A stretch of DNA of 7,289 nucleotides, from positions 1-7,289 of the forward strand of contig CALCUD010000047.1 of the NCBI GenBank assembly GCA_937906775.1. The letters are read 5' to 3'. A program made the translations under genes and the position numbers. This document shows, piece after piece, positions 1 through 5,690 of this stretch. The notes under the pieces are model-generated. The model was given only the letters and a program-made list of their open reading frames with translations. It made no database searches and was not told the DNA's origin. This stretch comes from an uncultured Clostridia bacterium. GTDB taxonomy: Bacteria; Bacillota; Clostridia; Christensenellales; Aristaeellaceae. The stretch's first letter is position 1. Each line of letters begins with the position of its first letter.

Positions 1-347
1 GCCTTGCCTTCACCGAATTCGATGAAGCGCTCCATCTGCTTCTTGAAGCAGTCGCAGTTATACTGGATGGTCTCCTTGGTCATCATGGAACGCATGTCGG
101 TACGGCCAGAGGGGTCACCGATCATGGCGGTGCCGCCGCCGATCAGGGCGATGGGCTTGTTGCCGGCCATCTGCAGGCGCTTCATCAGGCACAGAGCCAT
201 GAAGTGACCGGCATGAAGGCTGTCCGCAGTCGGGTCGAATCCGATATAGAACACGGCTTTGCCGTCGTTTATCATCTTGGGTATGGCGACCTCGTCGGTT
301 ATCTGGGCGATGAGGCCACGGGCGGTAAGATCTTCGTAGAGTGTCAT
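1..347 (-). CDS. tyrS: Tyrosyl-tRNA synthetase, N-terminal part (cut by window edge)
   Basis: Class I aminoacyl-tRNA synthetase that charges tRNA-Tyr with tyrosine in the cytoplasm, using ATP. Only the first 115 codons plus two bases are present, and the rest lies left of the window. The protein begins MTLYEDLTARGLIAQ. It shows the Rossmann-fold start of the family: GFDPTADSLHAGH at residues 36-48, where HAGH (45-48) is the class I HIGH signature and Asp38 lies in the tyrosine-binding segment. GGGTAMIGDPSGRTD follows at residues 70-84. This is very close to the bacterial TyrRS consensus. The ATG at 347-345 is supported by an AAAGGTG ribosome site at 354-360, six bases upstream. The gene is transcribed away from the 99-residue protein at 458. 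Firmicute tyrS genes are often controlled by a T-box leader; the 110-base gap here is too short for a normal one. The identification is secure, but the KMSKS motif and the tRNA-binding domain cannot be checked. Confidence 0.97.
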   Translation of the reverse strand, partial: MTLYEDLTARGLIAQITDEVAIPKMINDGKAVFYIGFDPTADSLHAGHFMALCLMKRLQMAGNKPIALIGGGTAMIGDPSGRTDMRSMMTKETIQYNCDCFKKQMERFIEFGEGK

Positions 348-385
348 TTCAATCACCTTTATCAAAAATAGTTTTTTTGTAAAAA

Positions 386-400
386 TAAACGCTGCGTTTA
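386..400. promoter_or_regulatory. Perfect palindrome in the tyrS/small-gene intergenic region
   Basis: TAAACGCTGCGTTTA is a perfect inverted repeat with 7-base arms around one central base, lying between two divergent start codons. It has the form of an operator for a dimeric DNA-binding protein. Read on the minus strand it is followed at once by TTTTT. So it could instead fold as a short hairpin (6-bp stem, 3-base loop) plus U-tract in the tyrS leader, a small attenuator. The symmetry is seen directly; either role is inference. Confidence 0.5.
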
Positions 401-410
401 CCCTTATCTT

Positions 411-439
411 TTCATATGACATTATGATGGTTTCATCAA
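411..439 (-). promoter_or_regulatory. Candidate tyrS promoter
   Basis: Read on the minus strand, TTGATG (434-439) and TATGAA (411-416) are separated by 17 bases, a fair sigma-A-type pair with four of six matches in each box. Transcription would begin near base 404, giving a leader of roughly 57 bases that contains the 386-400 palindrome. The boxes are not strong and other AT-rich choices exist in this gap. Confidence 0.35.
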
Positions 440-457
440 GAAGAAGGAGGTGCTGAA

Positions 458-757
458 ATGAACAGCATCAGACAGGGTGAAACCTATACCGCGCTCCGTC
501 ACCGCACGGGGGAAGACTGGGAGCTTATCGCCGTCAAGGACGAAAAGGGAAATTTCGAGATCACGCTTTATGTCTCAAACCGCCCCAGCGCGGTCGAGGA
601 GGGGAAACGCTTCCTGGTCAACGCGATCAACGGGATCTCCTACGGCAACAAGCAAAACCGGAACGGCGAATGGGTGCCGTTTGTCCGGACCTATGCGGAG
701 GTGACGCCTGTACCGGAAGGCGCCGGTGAATCCCGAACGGCGGAGACGATGGCATAA
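458..757 (+). CDS. Small protein of unknown function, 99 residues
   Basis: I do not recognise this protein. It starts MNSIRQGETYTALRHRTG and ends GESRTAETMA. It has no signal peptide, membrane segment or cysteine, so it is probably a soluble cytoplasmic protein. The pattern of alternating hydrophobic residues (WELIAVKD, FEITLYVSN, then YGNKQNRNGEWVPFVRTYAEV) suggests a mostly beta fold with one short helix around residues 44-54. A small OB-like or beta-barrel nucleic-acid-binding protein would fit, but that is a guess. The start is well supported: AAGGAGG at 444-450 lies seven bases before the ATG. The gene stands alone, divergent from tyrS and closed by the hairpin terminator at 775-812, so it is a single-gene transcript. 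The stretch after residue 83 is probably a disordered tail. Coding is supported by the strong ribosome site, the terminator after the stop, and a plausible protein composition. The promoter is unclear: none of the AT-rich boxes in 360-430 has good spacing. Confidence 0.85.
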   Translation: MNSIRQGETYTALRHRTGEDWELIAVKDEKGNFEITLYVSNRPSAVEEGKRFLVNAINGISYGNKQNRNGEWVPFVRTYAEVTPVPEGAGESRTAETMA

Positions 758-774
758 GCCGCTCCTGCGCAAAA

Positions 775-812
775 AGCAAACCGCTCCCCGGGTCCCGGGG
801 AGCGGTTGCTTT
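775..812. terminator. Bidirectional intrinsic terminator
   Basis: ACCGCTCCCCGGG (780-792) and CCCGGGGAGCGGT (794-806) are perfect inverse complements around a single T. The stem extends further through AAGCAA on the left and TTGCTT on the right with one bulged A. An A-tract at 771-775 precedes it and a short T-run follows it, so it can work on either strand. It lies between the stop of the 99-residue gene (757) and the stop of the convergent HTH-like gene (816), as expected for a shared terminator. Confidence 0.9.
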
Positions 813-815
813 ATG

Positions 816-1286
816 TCAGACGCTGCCGAGCGGCTCCTCGCCGTATTCGTCCAGCGCCTCGTTGATCAGGCGGATGTCGAAAATCCGCTTGTTCAGGAAA
901 AAGGACACGATCACATCCGTGATGCTGCTGCGGGAAAGGGAATAGCTTCCGCGGCGGAGCAGGGAATCCGCTTCGTCCGGCGCCATTTCGAGTCCGATGA
1001 CGCAGGCGAGCGCGGTCCGCTTCCGGGGGATGTAGGCCGGATCGGCTTTCATTTTCTGAAACAGCTGTTTGCTCAGCCCCGCCTGTTCGCAGAAGGCGGT
1101 CTGGGTACGGAACCTTTCGGAAACCAGCCGGATCACGGTTTCGGAAAAGCCCGGTTCCAGCGCGCCCAGCTCGGCCGGGCCGGGAATCCGGTCATATTCG
1201 AACGAGCTTTCCGCCAGCCTGAGCGATGAATCATTGTTTTCCCGGATATATGCCGCCAGTTCCGCCTTAAGCGTCCGGTCTGTCAT
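816..1286 (-). CDS. Stand-alone HTH-like regulator candidate, 156 residues
   Basis: Cytoplasmic protein whose residues about 46-155 resemble a helical domain I recall from many Firmicute proteins, often at the C-terminus of macro-domain (Appr-1-p processing) or von Willebrand A proteins. The pattern is FSETVIRLVSER, then QAGLSKQLFQKMKADPAYIP (68-87), KRTALACVIGLEM (89-101), DEADSLLRRGSYSLSRSS (104-121), FDIRLINEAL (136-145) and PLGS near the end. Residues 62-80 (TAFCEQAGLSKQLFQKMK core) fit a helix-turn-helix with the recognition helix starting at Ser72. Here the domain stands almost alone, with only a 45-residue lead and no enzymatic partner. I chose ATG 1286-1284 because GGAGGG (1295-1300) lies eight bases before it. 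The open frame extends upstream to 1475, but that would run through the promoter. A role in DNA binding or protein contact is inferred, and the target is unknown. It is divergent from the O-antigen-ligase-like gene and could regulate it. Confidence 0.85.
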   Translation of the reverse strand: MTDRTLKAELAAYIRENNDSSLRLAESSFEYDRIPGPAELGALEPGFSETVIRLVSERFRTQTAFCEQAGLSKQLFQKMKADPAYIPRKRTALACVIGLEMAPDEADSLLRRGSYSLSRSSITDVIVSFFLNKRIFDIRLINEALDEYGEEPLGSV

Positions 1287-1320
1287 GTTCTTTGCCCTCC
1301 GGCTTTTTCTGAATGATCCC

Positions 1321-1349
1321 ATTATAGTAAAAGTCGCGCGAAAAGTAAA
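1321..1349 (-). promoter_or_regulatory. Promoter of the HTH-like gene
   Basis: On the minus strand, TTTACT (1344-1349) and a perfect TATAAT (1321-1326) are spaced by 17 bases, a standard sigma-A promoter. Transcription would start near 1314, leaving a leader of about 28 bases with the ribosome site at 1295-1300. The spacer carries CGCGCG flanked by TTTT on both sides. Confidence 0.75.
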
Positions 1350-1395
1350 ACGAACCGGCGGGAGCGTTCCGGCGGAAAAAATCCGGTTTCCGCTT

Positions 1396-1423
1396 TTGTA
1401 AACGGGGAAGGTTGTGATATGAT
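1396..1423 (+). promoter_or_regulatory. Extended -10 promoter of the O-antigen-ligase-like gene
   Basis: TTGTAA (1396-1401) and TATGAT (1418-1423) are 16 bases apart, and TG at 1415-1416 makes an extended -10. The start of transcription would be near 1430. That is only about 14 bases before the ATG and just ahead of the ribosome site, so the leader is very short. Confidence 0.7.
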
Positions 1424-1431
1424 AGGTCCGT

Positions 1432-1437
1432 GAGGTG
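1432..1437 (+). promoter_or_regulatory. Ribosome site that fixes the start at 1444
   Basis: GAGGTG at 1432-1437 lies six bases before ATG 1444. A longer frame could begin at GTG 1435, but that GTG is part of the ribosome site itself, so ATG 1444 is preferred. Confidence 0.75.
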
Positions 1438-1443
1438 AAAATC

Positions 1444-2874
1444 ATGGGAAAGAATAAACAGGCGCTGACGGTCACCGTTCCGCAGAAGGTCCTCGGGACG
1501 GCCGCGCTCGTCAGCGCCCTTTTGTATTTGTTCTATCACAGCGCCATGAGCGTGCTGCAGAAGATCATCGTCTACGAGGGGATCTGGCCTCTTCTGTCGG
1601 AGGTGACTTTCTGGCTGGCCGTCGGAGCGGGCGCGCTGTATCTGGGATATCAGCTTCTGCTGCACCCGATGAAGCAGGAGATCCGGCAGGCGCTGTTCAA
1701 AAGGGCCGTTACGCCGGATCATCTGATCCTGCTGGCGCTGATGATTCTGATGTTTGTCAGCGTCGCGTCCATCCAGGGAACGGTGCCTTCTTTCGACTGG
1801 TGGTCGATGAACCGGGATTTCCTTTTTGACATGGCCGGTCAGGTCCTGATCCTTTTCCCGTTGGGCTGCTGGGTGGCGCGTCACCGGAACGGCCGGGCGT
1901 TCCGCCTGCCGGCGCACGCGTTTACGGTGATCTTTATGGTCCTGGAGATCTGGATCCTGATCCGGACCTTCACCAACCGCCCGATCATGCTGGCAAACGG
2001 CGGCGGCATCGGTATCGACGAAAATCTGAGCCTGATCATCAACTGCAACCGGAATACCACGGGTCTGTGGGGATACTGTTATTTCTTCCTGTGCCTCTGG
2101 CTGGCGGTGACCTCGCCGAAGGGTCTGAAGCCGCTTTATCTTCTGGGGATGCTGGTCAATCTGACGGTCATCGCCCTGTCCATGTCCAGAGCCTCGCTGT
2201 ATTCGAACTGCCTGCTGATGGGCCTGTTTGTCGCGATCGGGTTCCTGTATCAGAAGCGGTTCTTCGCGGGAAACGCAAAAAAACGGATCGGGGCGAGCGT
2301 GCTGCTGGGCATCGCGGTCGCCGCCGCTTTTTACTTCTTCAACGATCTGCTGTATGCCATTTATCTGAAGGTATCCGATATCGAGGCCCTGCTGGGGATC
2401 GACGCTTCCCGGCGGGAATTTTTCGACGCGAGGCTTTCCGGCCGCACGGAGGTGTGGATGGCCTCCCTGAAGGCACTGGTCTACGATCCTCGGAGCTTCC
2501 TGCTGGGGGTCTCCCCCATCGGGATCTATTACCGGCTGGATGAACTGGCCAGTCTGCCGATGTATACCCACAACCAGATCCTGGAATTCGGTGTGGGCTG
2601 CGGCGTCCCGGCGATGATCCTTTTCATCGTTTACGGCGTCCGGATGTTCCTGCAGAGCGTCCGGATCTGCTTCCGGAGCGGGAACCGGGATCTGCGGTAC
2701 ACCATGGCGTCTCTGTGCTGTTTTCTGATGCTGATGGGAAATATGTTTGAAGCCACGCTGTACGGCTATTATTATCTGAGCGGGATGATCTACATGGTGG
2801 CGTGCGGGTATCTGGCGGAACTGAGCCGGGATCCCTCCCTGATCCGCGCCGGGGCGGAGGAGGGGAAACCGTAA
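1444..2874 (+). CDS. O-antigen ligase/Wzy-like polytopic membrane protein, 476 residues
   Basis: Integral membrane protein with about 12 hydrophobic segments, roughly at residues 16-36, 52-71, 90-108, 127-143, 155-174, 208-225, 229-246, 253-270, 281-303, 380-402, 418-436 and 441-460. A large hydrophilic loop, probably extracellular, spans about 304-379. This layout and its motifs match the O-antigen ligase/polymerase superfamily (WaaL/Wzy, PF04932 type). They are NRNTTG at 202-207, SMSRASLYS with Arg249, SGRTEVW at 332-338 in the big loop, and YTHNQILEFG with His376, where family members carry a conserved His-Asn near the loop's end. Family members transfer or polymerise lipid-linked glycans on the outer face of the membrane. 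In a Gram-positive cell the product would be a surface polysaccharide, wall glycopolymer or glycoprotein; the substrate cannot be read from sequence. It ends three bases from the convergent GtrII-like gene, which may act on the same glycan. The superfamily is secure; ligase versus polymerase is open. Confidence 0.85.
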   Translation: MGKNKQALTVTVPQKVLGTAALVSALLYLFYHSAMSVLQKIIVYEGIWPLLSEVTFWLAVGAGALYLGYQLLLHPMKQEIRQALFKRAVTPDHLILLALMILMFVSVASIQGTVPSFDWWSMNRDFLFDMAGQVLILFPLGCWVARHRNGRAFRLPAHAFTVIFMVLEIWILIRTFTNRPIMLANGGGIGIDENLSLIINCNRNTTGLWGYCYFFLCLWLAVTSPKGLKPLYLLGMLVNLTVIALSMSRASLYSNCLLMGLFVAIGFLYQKRFFAGNAKKRIGASVLLGIAVAAAFYFFNDLLYAIYLKVSDIEALLGIDASRREFFDARLSGRTEVWMASLKALVYDPRSFLLGVSPIGIYYRLDELASLPMYTHNQILEFGVGCGVPAMILFIVYGVRMFLQSVRICFRSGNRDLRYTMASLCCFLMLMGNMFEATLYGYYYLSGMIYMVACGYLAELSRDPSLIRAGAEEGKP

Positions 2875-2877
2875 CGG

Positions 2878-4362
2878 TCAGTCGTCCAGACGGACCAGGA
2901 TGAAATCTTCCGTTTCAGTCACAAAATGCTGATCCGGCCAGGCGGGCAGCTCTTTCGCGAGGGCGGCCGCCTGTTTTTTCATTTTCGCGTCTTTAAGAGG
3001 CTTGTCCGGGATCCGGGGATCCATGGCGCGGAGCAGCCGGACCGCGCCGGCGGTGGCGCTGGTGGCCTTCCCCTCCTGCCAGGACCAGTCAAAGAAGGAT
3101 TGTCCGATGACGTTCGCCCTTTCGGTCAGGGGGAAGGGGAACTCCTGCCGGACGGTCCCGACAAAAACAAGGTCTTTGTTTTCATAATCCATCTGAACGA
3201 TCTGCTCCAGCGCGGCGGAGGCGACGGCCAGATCCTTTTCATTCCGGACATTATCCGTATGCAGCGCGCGAAAGACCAGCAGCGGCTGAATCAGCACGGC
3301 GACGGCCGCAAGCAGGGCGAGACCGGCGCGGAACCCATTTTTTCTGTGATCAATGATTCCGGACAGCAGGACCGGCGTCAGCGCGGCGGTCAGCTGGATC
3401 GCGAACTGGGCGCGGGGAACGATCCGGGCGCCCTGCGCGAAGCTCATGGCCATCGGCAGCAGCGCGGCGGCGATCCCCGTCAGCAGGAGCCAGATCCGGT
3501 TTCCGGCTTTCCGCCGACGCAGGATCTGGATCGCGAGCAGCGCGAGGCTGACCGGGTAAAGGGAGAAGTGCGCGGAGTCAAAGCAGCAGAAGTTCTTGCC
3601 GAACTCCAGGATGATCTCTTTGATACAGGTCAGGGGGGAAGCTCCGGTCCAGCCGATCTGGCCGGTGAGATATCCGTCCAGCCCGCCGGAGATTTTCCGT
3701 ACGAGCACAGCGTACAGGATCAGCGCGAGGATCATCCGCCCGAACCAGACGGCCAGACTCCGGACATCCGGCTTTTCGCCGCGGAGCGCCCGGACGAACA
3801 GCATCACGGCCGAGCAGGCTGCGGCATAGGTCCCCAGCGCCTGATACACCGTGAGGCAGAAGGCGACTCCCGCGAGCGCGATCAGCTCATAGGCCGCGCG
3901 GAAAGGAACGGGGATCTTCCGTCCGCCGATCAGGCGCGCGTCGGTGCAGCCGATCAGGGCCAGAAACGGCAGACAGAAGGCGATGACCGGCGCCTGCAGG
4001 GTGAAATAGGCGTGCGTCTCCCAAAAAGGGCAGGTGCCGTACAGCAGAAAGAACAGCAGGGCCGGAAGATCGGCGATCCCTCCGTCCCGGCGCAGGAAAA
4101 AGGTCAGCATAAGCCCGGAGGCGGTAAAGAAAACGGCGTACAGGATCCCGCTTTTCAGCGGCTGCCAGCTGTCCAGCCCGAAAAGCCGCGTCAGCGCGAC
4201 GAGCCCGAACCGGCCTTCGGCGACATATTGCGCCATGGCTTCGTCCGCGTGGAAGAGCATCCGCTCGCTGTCCAGCCGCAGATTTTCAGAGGCGACAAAG
4301 GGGAGCCACAGCGCGCAGACCGCGACGGCGGCGATCAGCAGCCAAAGGAGAAATCGGTTCAT
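2878..4362 (-). CDS. GtrII-like polytopic glycosyltransferase, 494 residues
   Basis: Integral membrane protein with an N-terminal membrane anchor (residues 3-24) and about ten further hydrophobic segments between 70 and 368. A soluble C-terminal domain of about 125 residues (370-494) ends in FILVRLDD. The plan fits the GtrII family (PF14264 type), GT-C-like membrane enzymes that use a lipid-linked sugar to decorate surface glycans. Supporting motifs are the acidic pair Asp40-Glu41 followed by AEGRFG (48-53) in the first outer loop, FWETHAYFTLQAP (113-125) and CLTVYQALGTYA (169-180), the last resembling the YQ segment typical of this family. The start at 4362 has AGAGG (4369-4373) six bases upstream. 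The sugar and acceptor are unknown. The neighbouring O-antigen-ligase-like protein suggests a shared glycan pathway, although the two are on opposite strands and separately promoted. A DUF6056-like membrane protein would be the main alternative. Confidence 0.72.
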   Translation of the reverse strand: MNRFLLWLLIAAVAVCALWLPFVASENLRLDSERMLFHADEAMAQYVAEGRFGLVALTRLFGLDSWQPLKSGILYAVFFTASGLMLTFFLRRDGGIADLPALLFFLLYGTCPFWETHAYFTLQAPVIAFCLPFLALIGCTDARLIGGRKIPVPFRAAYELIALAGVAFCLTVYQALGTYAAACSAVMLFVRALRGEKPDVRSLAVWFGRMILALILYAVLVRKISGGLDGYLTGQIGWTGASPLTCIKEIILEFGKNFCCFDSAHFSLYPVSLALLAIQILRRRKAGNRIWLLLTGIAAALLPMAMSFAQGARIVPRAQFAIQLTAALTPVLLSGIIDHRKNGFRAGLALLAAVAVLIQPLLVFRALHTDNVRNEKDLAVASAALEQIVQMDYENKDLVFVGTVRQEFPFPLTERANVIGQSFFDWSWQEGKATSATAGAVRLLRAMDPRIPDKPLKDAKMKKQAAALAKELPAWPDQHFVTETEDFILVRLDD

Positions 4363-4400
4363 CAGAATCCTCTCTTCCTGTCGGTACTTCGAATAAGGTT

Positions 4401-4428
4401 ATTATACCTGTTCGTGGCGTAAAATCAA
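4401..4428 (-). promoter_or_regulatory. Promoter of the GtrII-like gene
   Basis: On the minus strand TTGATT (4423-4428) and a perfect TATAAT (4401-4406) are 16 bases apart. Transcription would begin near 4394, about 32 bases before the ATG. Confidence 0.65.
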
Positions 4429-4448
4429 ACAGGGGCGGAAAATCGGCC

Positions 4449-4490
4449 GGGGGGGGGCGGGGAAAACGGGTGGCGGCGGGGACCAGCGGG
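4449..4490 (+). other. G-quadruplex-like G-tract array
   Basis: Five runs of three or more G on the plus strand: 4449-4457 (nine G), 4459-4462, 4468-4470, 4478-4481 and 4488-4490, separated by gaps of 1, 5, 7 and 6 bases. This meets the usual G3+N1-7 rule for an intramolecular quadruplex. It ends one base before the TG of the extended -10 at 4491, so it fills the -35 region of the phosphoesterase promoter. The motif is seen directly; folding and function are inferred. Confidence 0.6.
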
Positions 4491-4499
4491 TGGTATAAT
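4491..4499 (+). promoter_or_regulatory. Extended -10 promoter of the phosphoesterase gene
   Basis: TGGTATAAT is a perfect extended -10 (TG at 4491-4492, TATAAT at 4494-4499). There is no recognisable -35 box because that position is G-rich. A run of seven A (4501-4507) covers the likely start of transcription near 4506. Confidence 0.65.
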
Positions 4500-4538
4500 C
4501 AAAAAAACAGACGGTGGATCCGTGGAGGGTGTGACGTG

Positions 4539-5591
4539 ATGGGAAAGCGGGCGGCATTTCTTCTGGCGACGCTGGTGATGATCATCGGGGCTTTTTCCGT
4601 CCGGGCCGAAACACCGGTCGAAAGCGCCGCCGCCTCTTTTGCCGACCTCCCGGCGCAATACCGGGAGGAGCTGGAGGACACGGCGGAATCGGTGGCGTTT
4701 TACCGGGGGACCCGGCCGATGCTGACGCTGCTCGTGTTTTCGGATCTGCATGAGGATCCGTTTTCCGCCGAGCCGAAGGCGCTGGAGGATATGCTGGCCT
4801 GTATGAAGGAGCTGATCGGGGAGATCCGGCCGGACGCGATCTTCAATCTGGGGGATCTGATCTACGGGGAGCGGTACCCGCTCGGGCAGGCTGTTCCGCA
4901 GATCGCGGAGATCACCGCGAAATTCCGCGGTCTCGGCGTTCCCTATTATAATCTGCTCGGGAATCACGACGATCTCAGCGAACCGGATCCTCCCGTTCCC
5001 GGCGCCCAGCCGGAAGCGGAACTGCTCACAACGGAGGATCTTTACCGCACGCTTCTTTCCGGCAATCCGGGCGCGGTTTTCAACGCGTTGCGGAGGACGG
5101 ATTTTTACGTGGACTTCGGGGATGTCCGGGTCGTCTGCCTCAGCGCGGCCGGCGCCGCGTATCAGCCGGAAACGGCGGAATGGCTCCGGCGTCAGGCGCT
5201 GGATACGGATCAGGCCGTTCTGGTGCTGTCCCACTGCCCGACCCGCCCGGAGTGGGGATATTTTATGGATGTCACCGGCGGGGAAATGATCGAGGACGCG
5301 CTCCGGGAGTTTTCCGGCCGGGGCGGAACGGTTCTGGCGCATATCCACGGGCACGATCACGGGGATATGCTGGAGCAGGCGGAGGATCTGCCGTATACGG
5401 GGGTGGCGGTCGGGTGCGCCCGGATCAGCCAGCCGCGCCAGGGGACGGCGGGGATCGTCTATCAGCCCCGGAATCCCGCGGATGAGACGAGACTGCTGTT
5501 CGACGTGATCCTGATCGATCCCCAGGCGGGCCGCACGCGGCTGATCCGCTTCGGCGCGGGGGAAAACAGGACGGTCACGGCGGGAGAATGA
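4539..5591 (+). CDS. Secreted calcineurin-like metallophosphoesterase, 350 residues
   Basis: Exported member of the calcineurin-like (PF00149) phosphoesterases, which use two metal ions to hydrolyse phosphomonoesters or diesters. A signal peptide (MGKRAAF then a hydrophobic core) ends at VRA, with cleavage expected after residue 23. The metal-binding motifs appear in order: SDLHED with Asp69 and His71; NLGDLIYG with Asp106; LLGNHDD with Asn142 and His143; LSHCP with His232; and HIHGHDHGD with His272 and His274. All expected ligands are present, so it should be active, outside the membrane. It lacks the C-terminal domain of 5'-nucleotidases, so it is closer to single-domain secreted phosphatases; the substrate is unknown. 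There is no lipobox or sortase motif. I chose ATG 4539 because GGAGGG (4524-4529) lies nine bases upstream and the signal peptide begins there; an in-frame ATG at 4470 lies upstream of the promoter. No hairpin follows the stop, so some transcripts may read into the gene at 5717. Confidence 0.92.
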   Translation: MGKRAAFLLATLVMIIGAFSVRAETPVESAAASFADLPAQYREELEDTAESVAFYRGTRPMLTLLVFSDLHEDPFSAEPKALEDMLACMKELIGEIRPDAIFNLGDLIYGERYPLGQAVPQIAEITAKFRGLGVPYYNLLGNHDDLSEPDPPVPGAQPEAELLTTEDLYRTLLSGNPGAVFNALRRTDFYVDFGDVRVVCLSAAGAAYQPETAEWLRRQALDTDQAVLVLSHCPTRPEWGYFMDVTGGEMIEDALREFSGRGGTVLAHIHGHDHGDMLEQAEDLPYTGVAVGCARISQPRQGTAGIVYQPRNPADETRLLFDVILIDPQAGRTRLIRFGAGENRTVTAGE

Positions 5592-5625
5592 TAAAAGAAT
5601 AACGAACCCGCTGAAAATAAAGGGA

Positions 5626-5654
5626 TTGACAGGGAAATACAACCGATGTAACAT
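5626..5654 (+). promoter_or_regulatory. Promoter of the modular secreted protein
   Basis: A perfect -35 TTGACA (5626-5631) is followed after 17 bases by TAACAT (5649-5654), four of six matches to the -10 consensus. Transcription would begin near 5661, placing the whole AT-rich repeat of 5661-5696 in the leader. Confidence 0.65.
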
Positions 5655-5660
5655 ATCCTT

Positions 5661-5690
5661 AATATACTATAATATACCATAATATACCAT
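5661..5690 (+). repeat. Three tandem 10-base repeats in the leader
   Basis: AATATACTAT (5661-5670) is followed by two exact copies of AATATACCAT (5671-5680 and 5681-5690). The 10-base period is close to one DNA helical turn, so a protein bound to each copy would sit on the same face. The repeat lies between the predicted promoter and the ribosome site. Confidence 0.8.

Noticed and set aside
4..207. Plus-strand frame over the left edge
   Set aside because: It is antisense to tyrS, whose identity is unambiguous.
360..430. Promoter for the 99-residue gene
   Set aside because: Candidate boxes such as TTTACC (397-402) with TATGAT (423-428) are 20 bases apart, too far for a confident call.
348..457. 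T-box leader for tyrS
   Set aside because: Only 110 bases are available, and I could not see the specifier stem or a standard terminator/antiterminator pair.
816..1475. Longer version of the HTH-like protein starting at 1475
   Set aside because: The extra 63 residues would run through its own TATAAT promoter and the divergent gene's promoter. The good ribosome site is before 1286.
1267..2571. Long open frame on the minus strand (434 codons)
   Set aside because: It is antisense to the O-antigen-ligase-like gene, whose motifs and membrane segments are clear. The antisense product is rich in Q, R, D and P with no domain, typical of a GC-rich shadow frame.
2926..4422. Long open frame on the plus strand (498 codons)
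   Set aside because: It is antisense to the GtrII-like gene and runs through that gene's promoter. The product is low-complexity G/R/Q/E with no membrane segments or ribosome site.
4470..4538. Earlier in-frame ATG for the phosphoesterase
   Set aside because: It lies upstream of the extended -10 and has no proper ribosome site. The added residues would bury the signal peptide.
5592..5625. Terminator after the phosphoesterase gene
   Set aside because: No inverted repeat followed by a T-run is present; the region is simply AT-rich.
4425..5654. Long open frame on the minus strand (409 codons)
   Set aside because: It is antisense to the phosphoesterase, whose complete set of metal-binding motifs settles the coding strand. 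The product is an R/P/Q-rich shadow.
5668..5673. Perfect TATAAT within the leader repeat as the main -10
   Set aside because: The position 17 bases upstream holds GATGTA, a poor -35. TTGACA at 5626 pairs better with TAACAT at 5649, although a secondary start here is possible.
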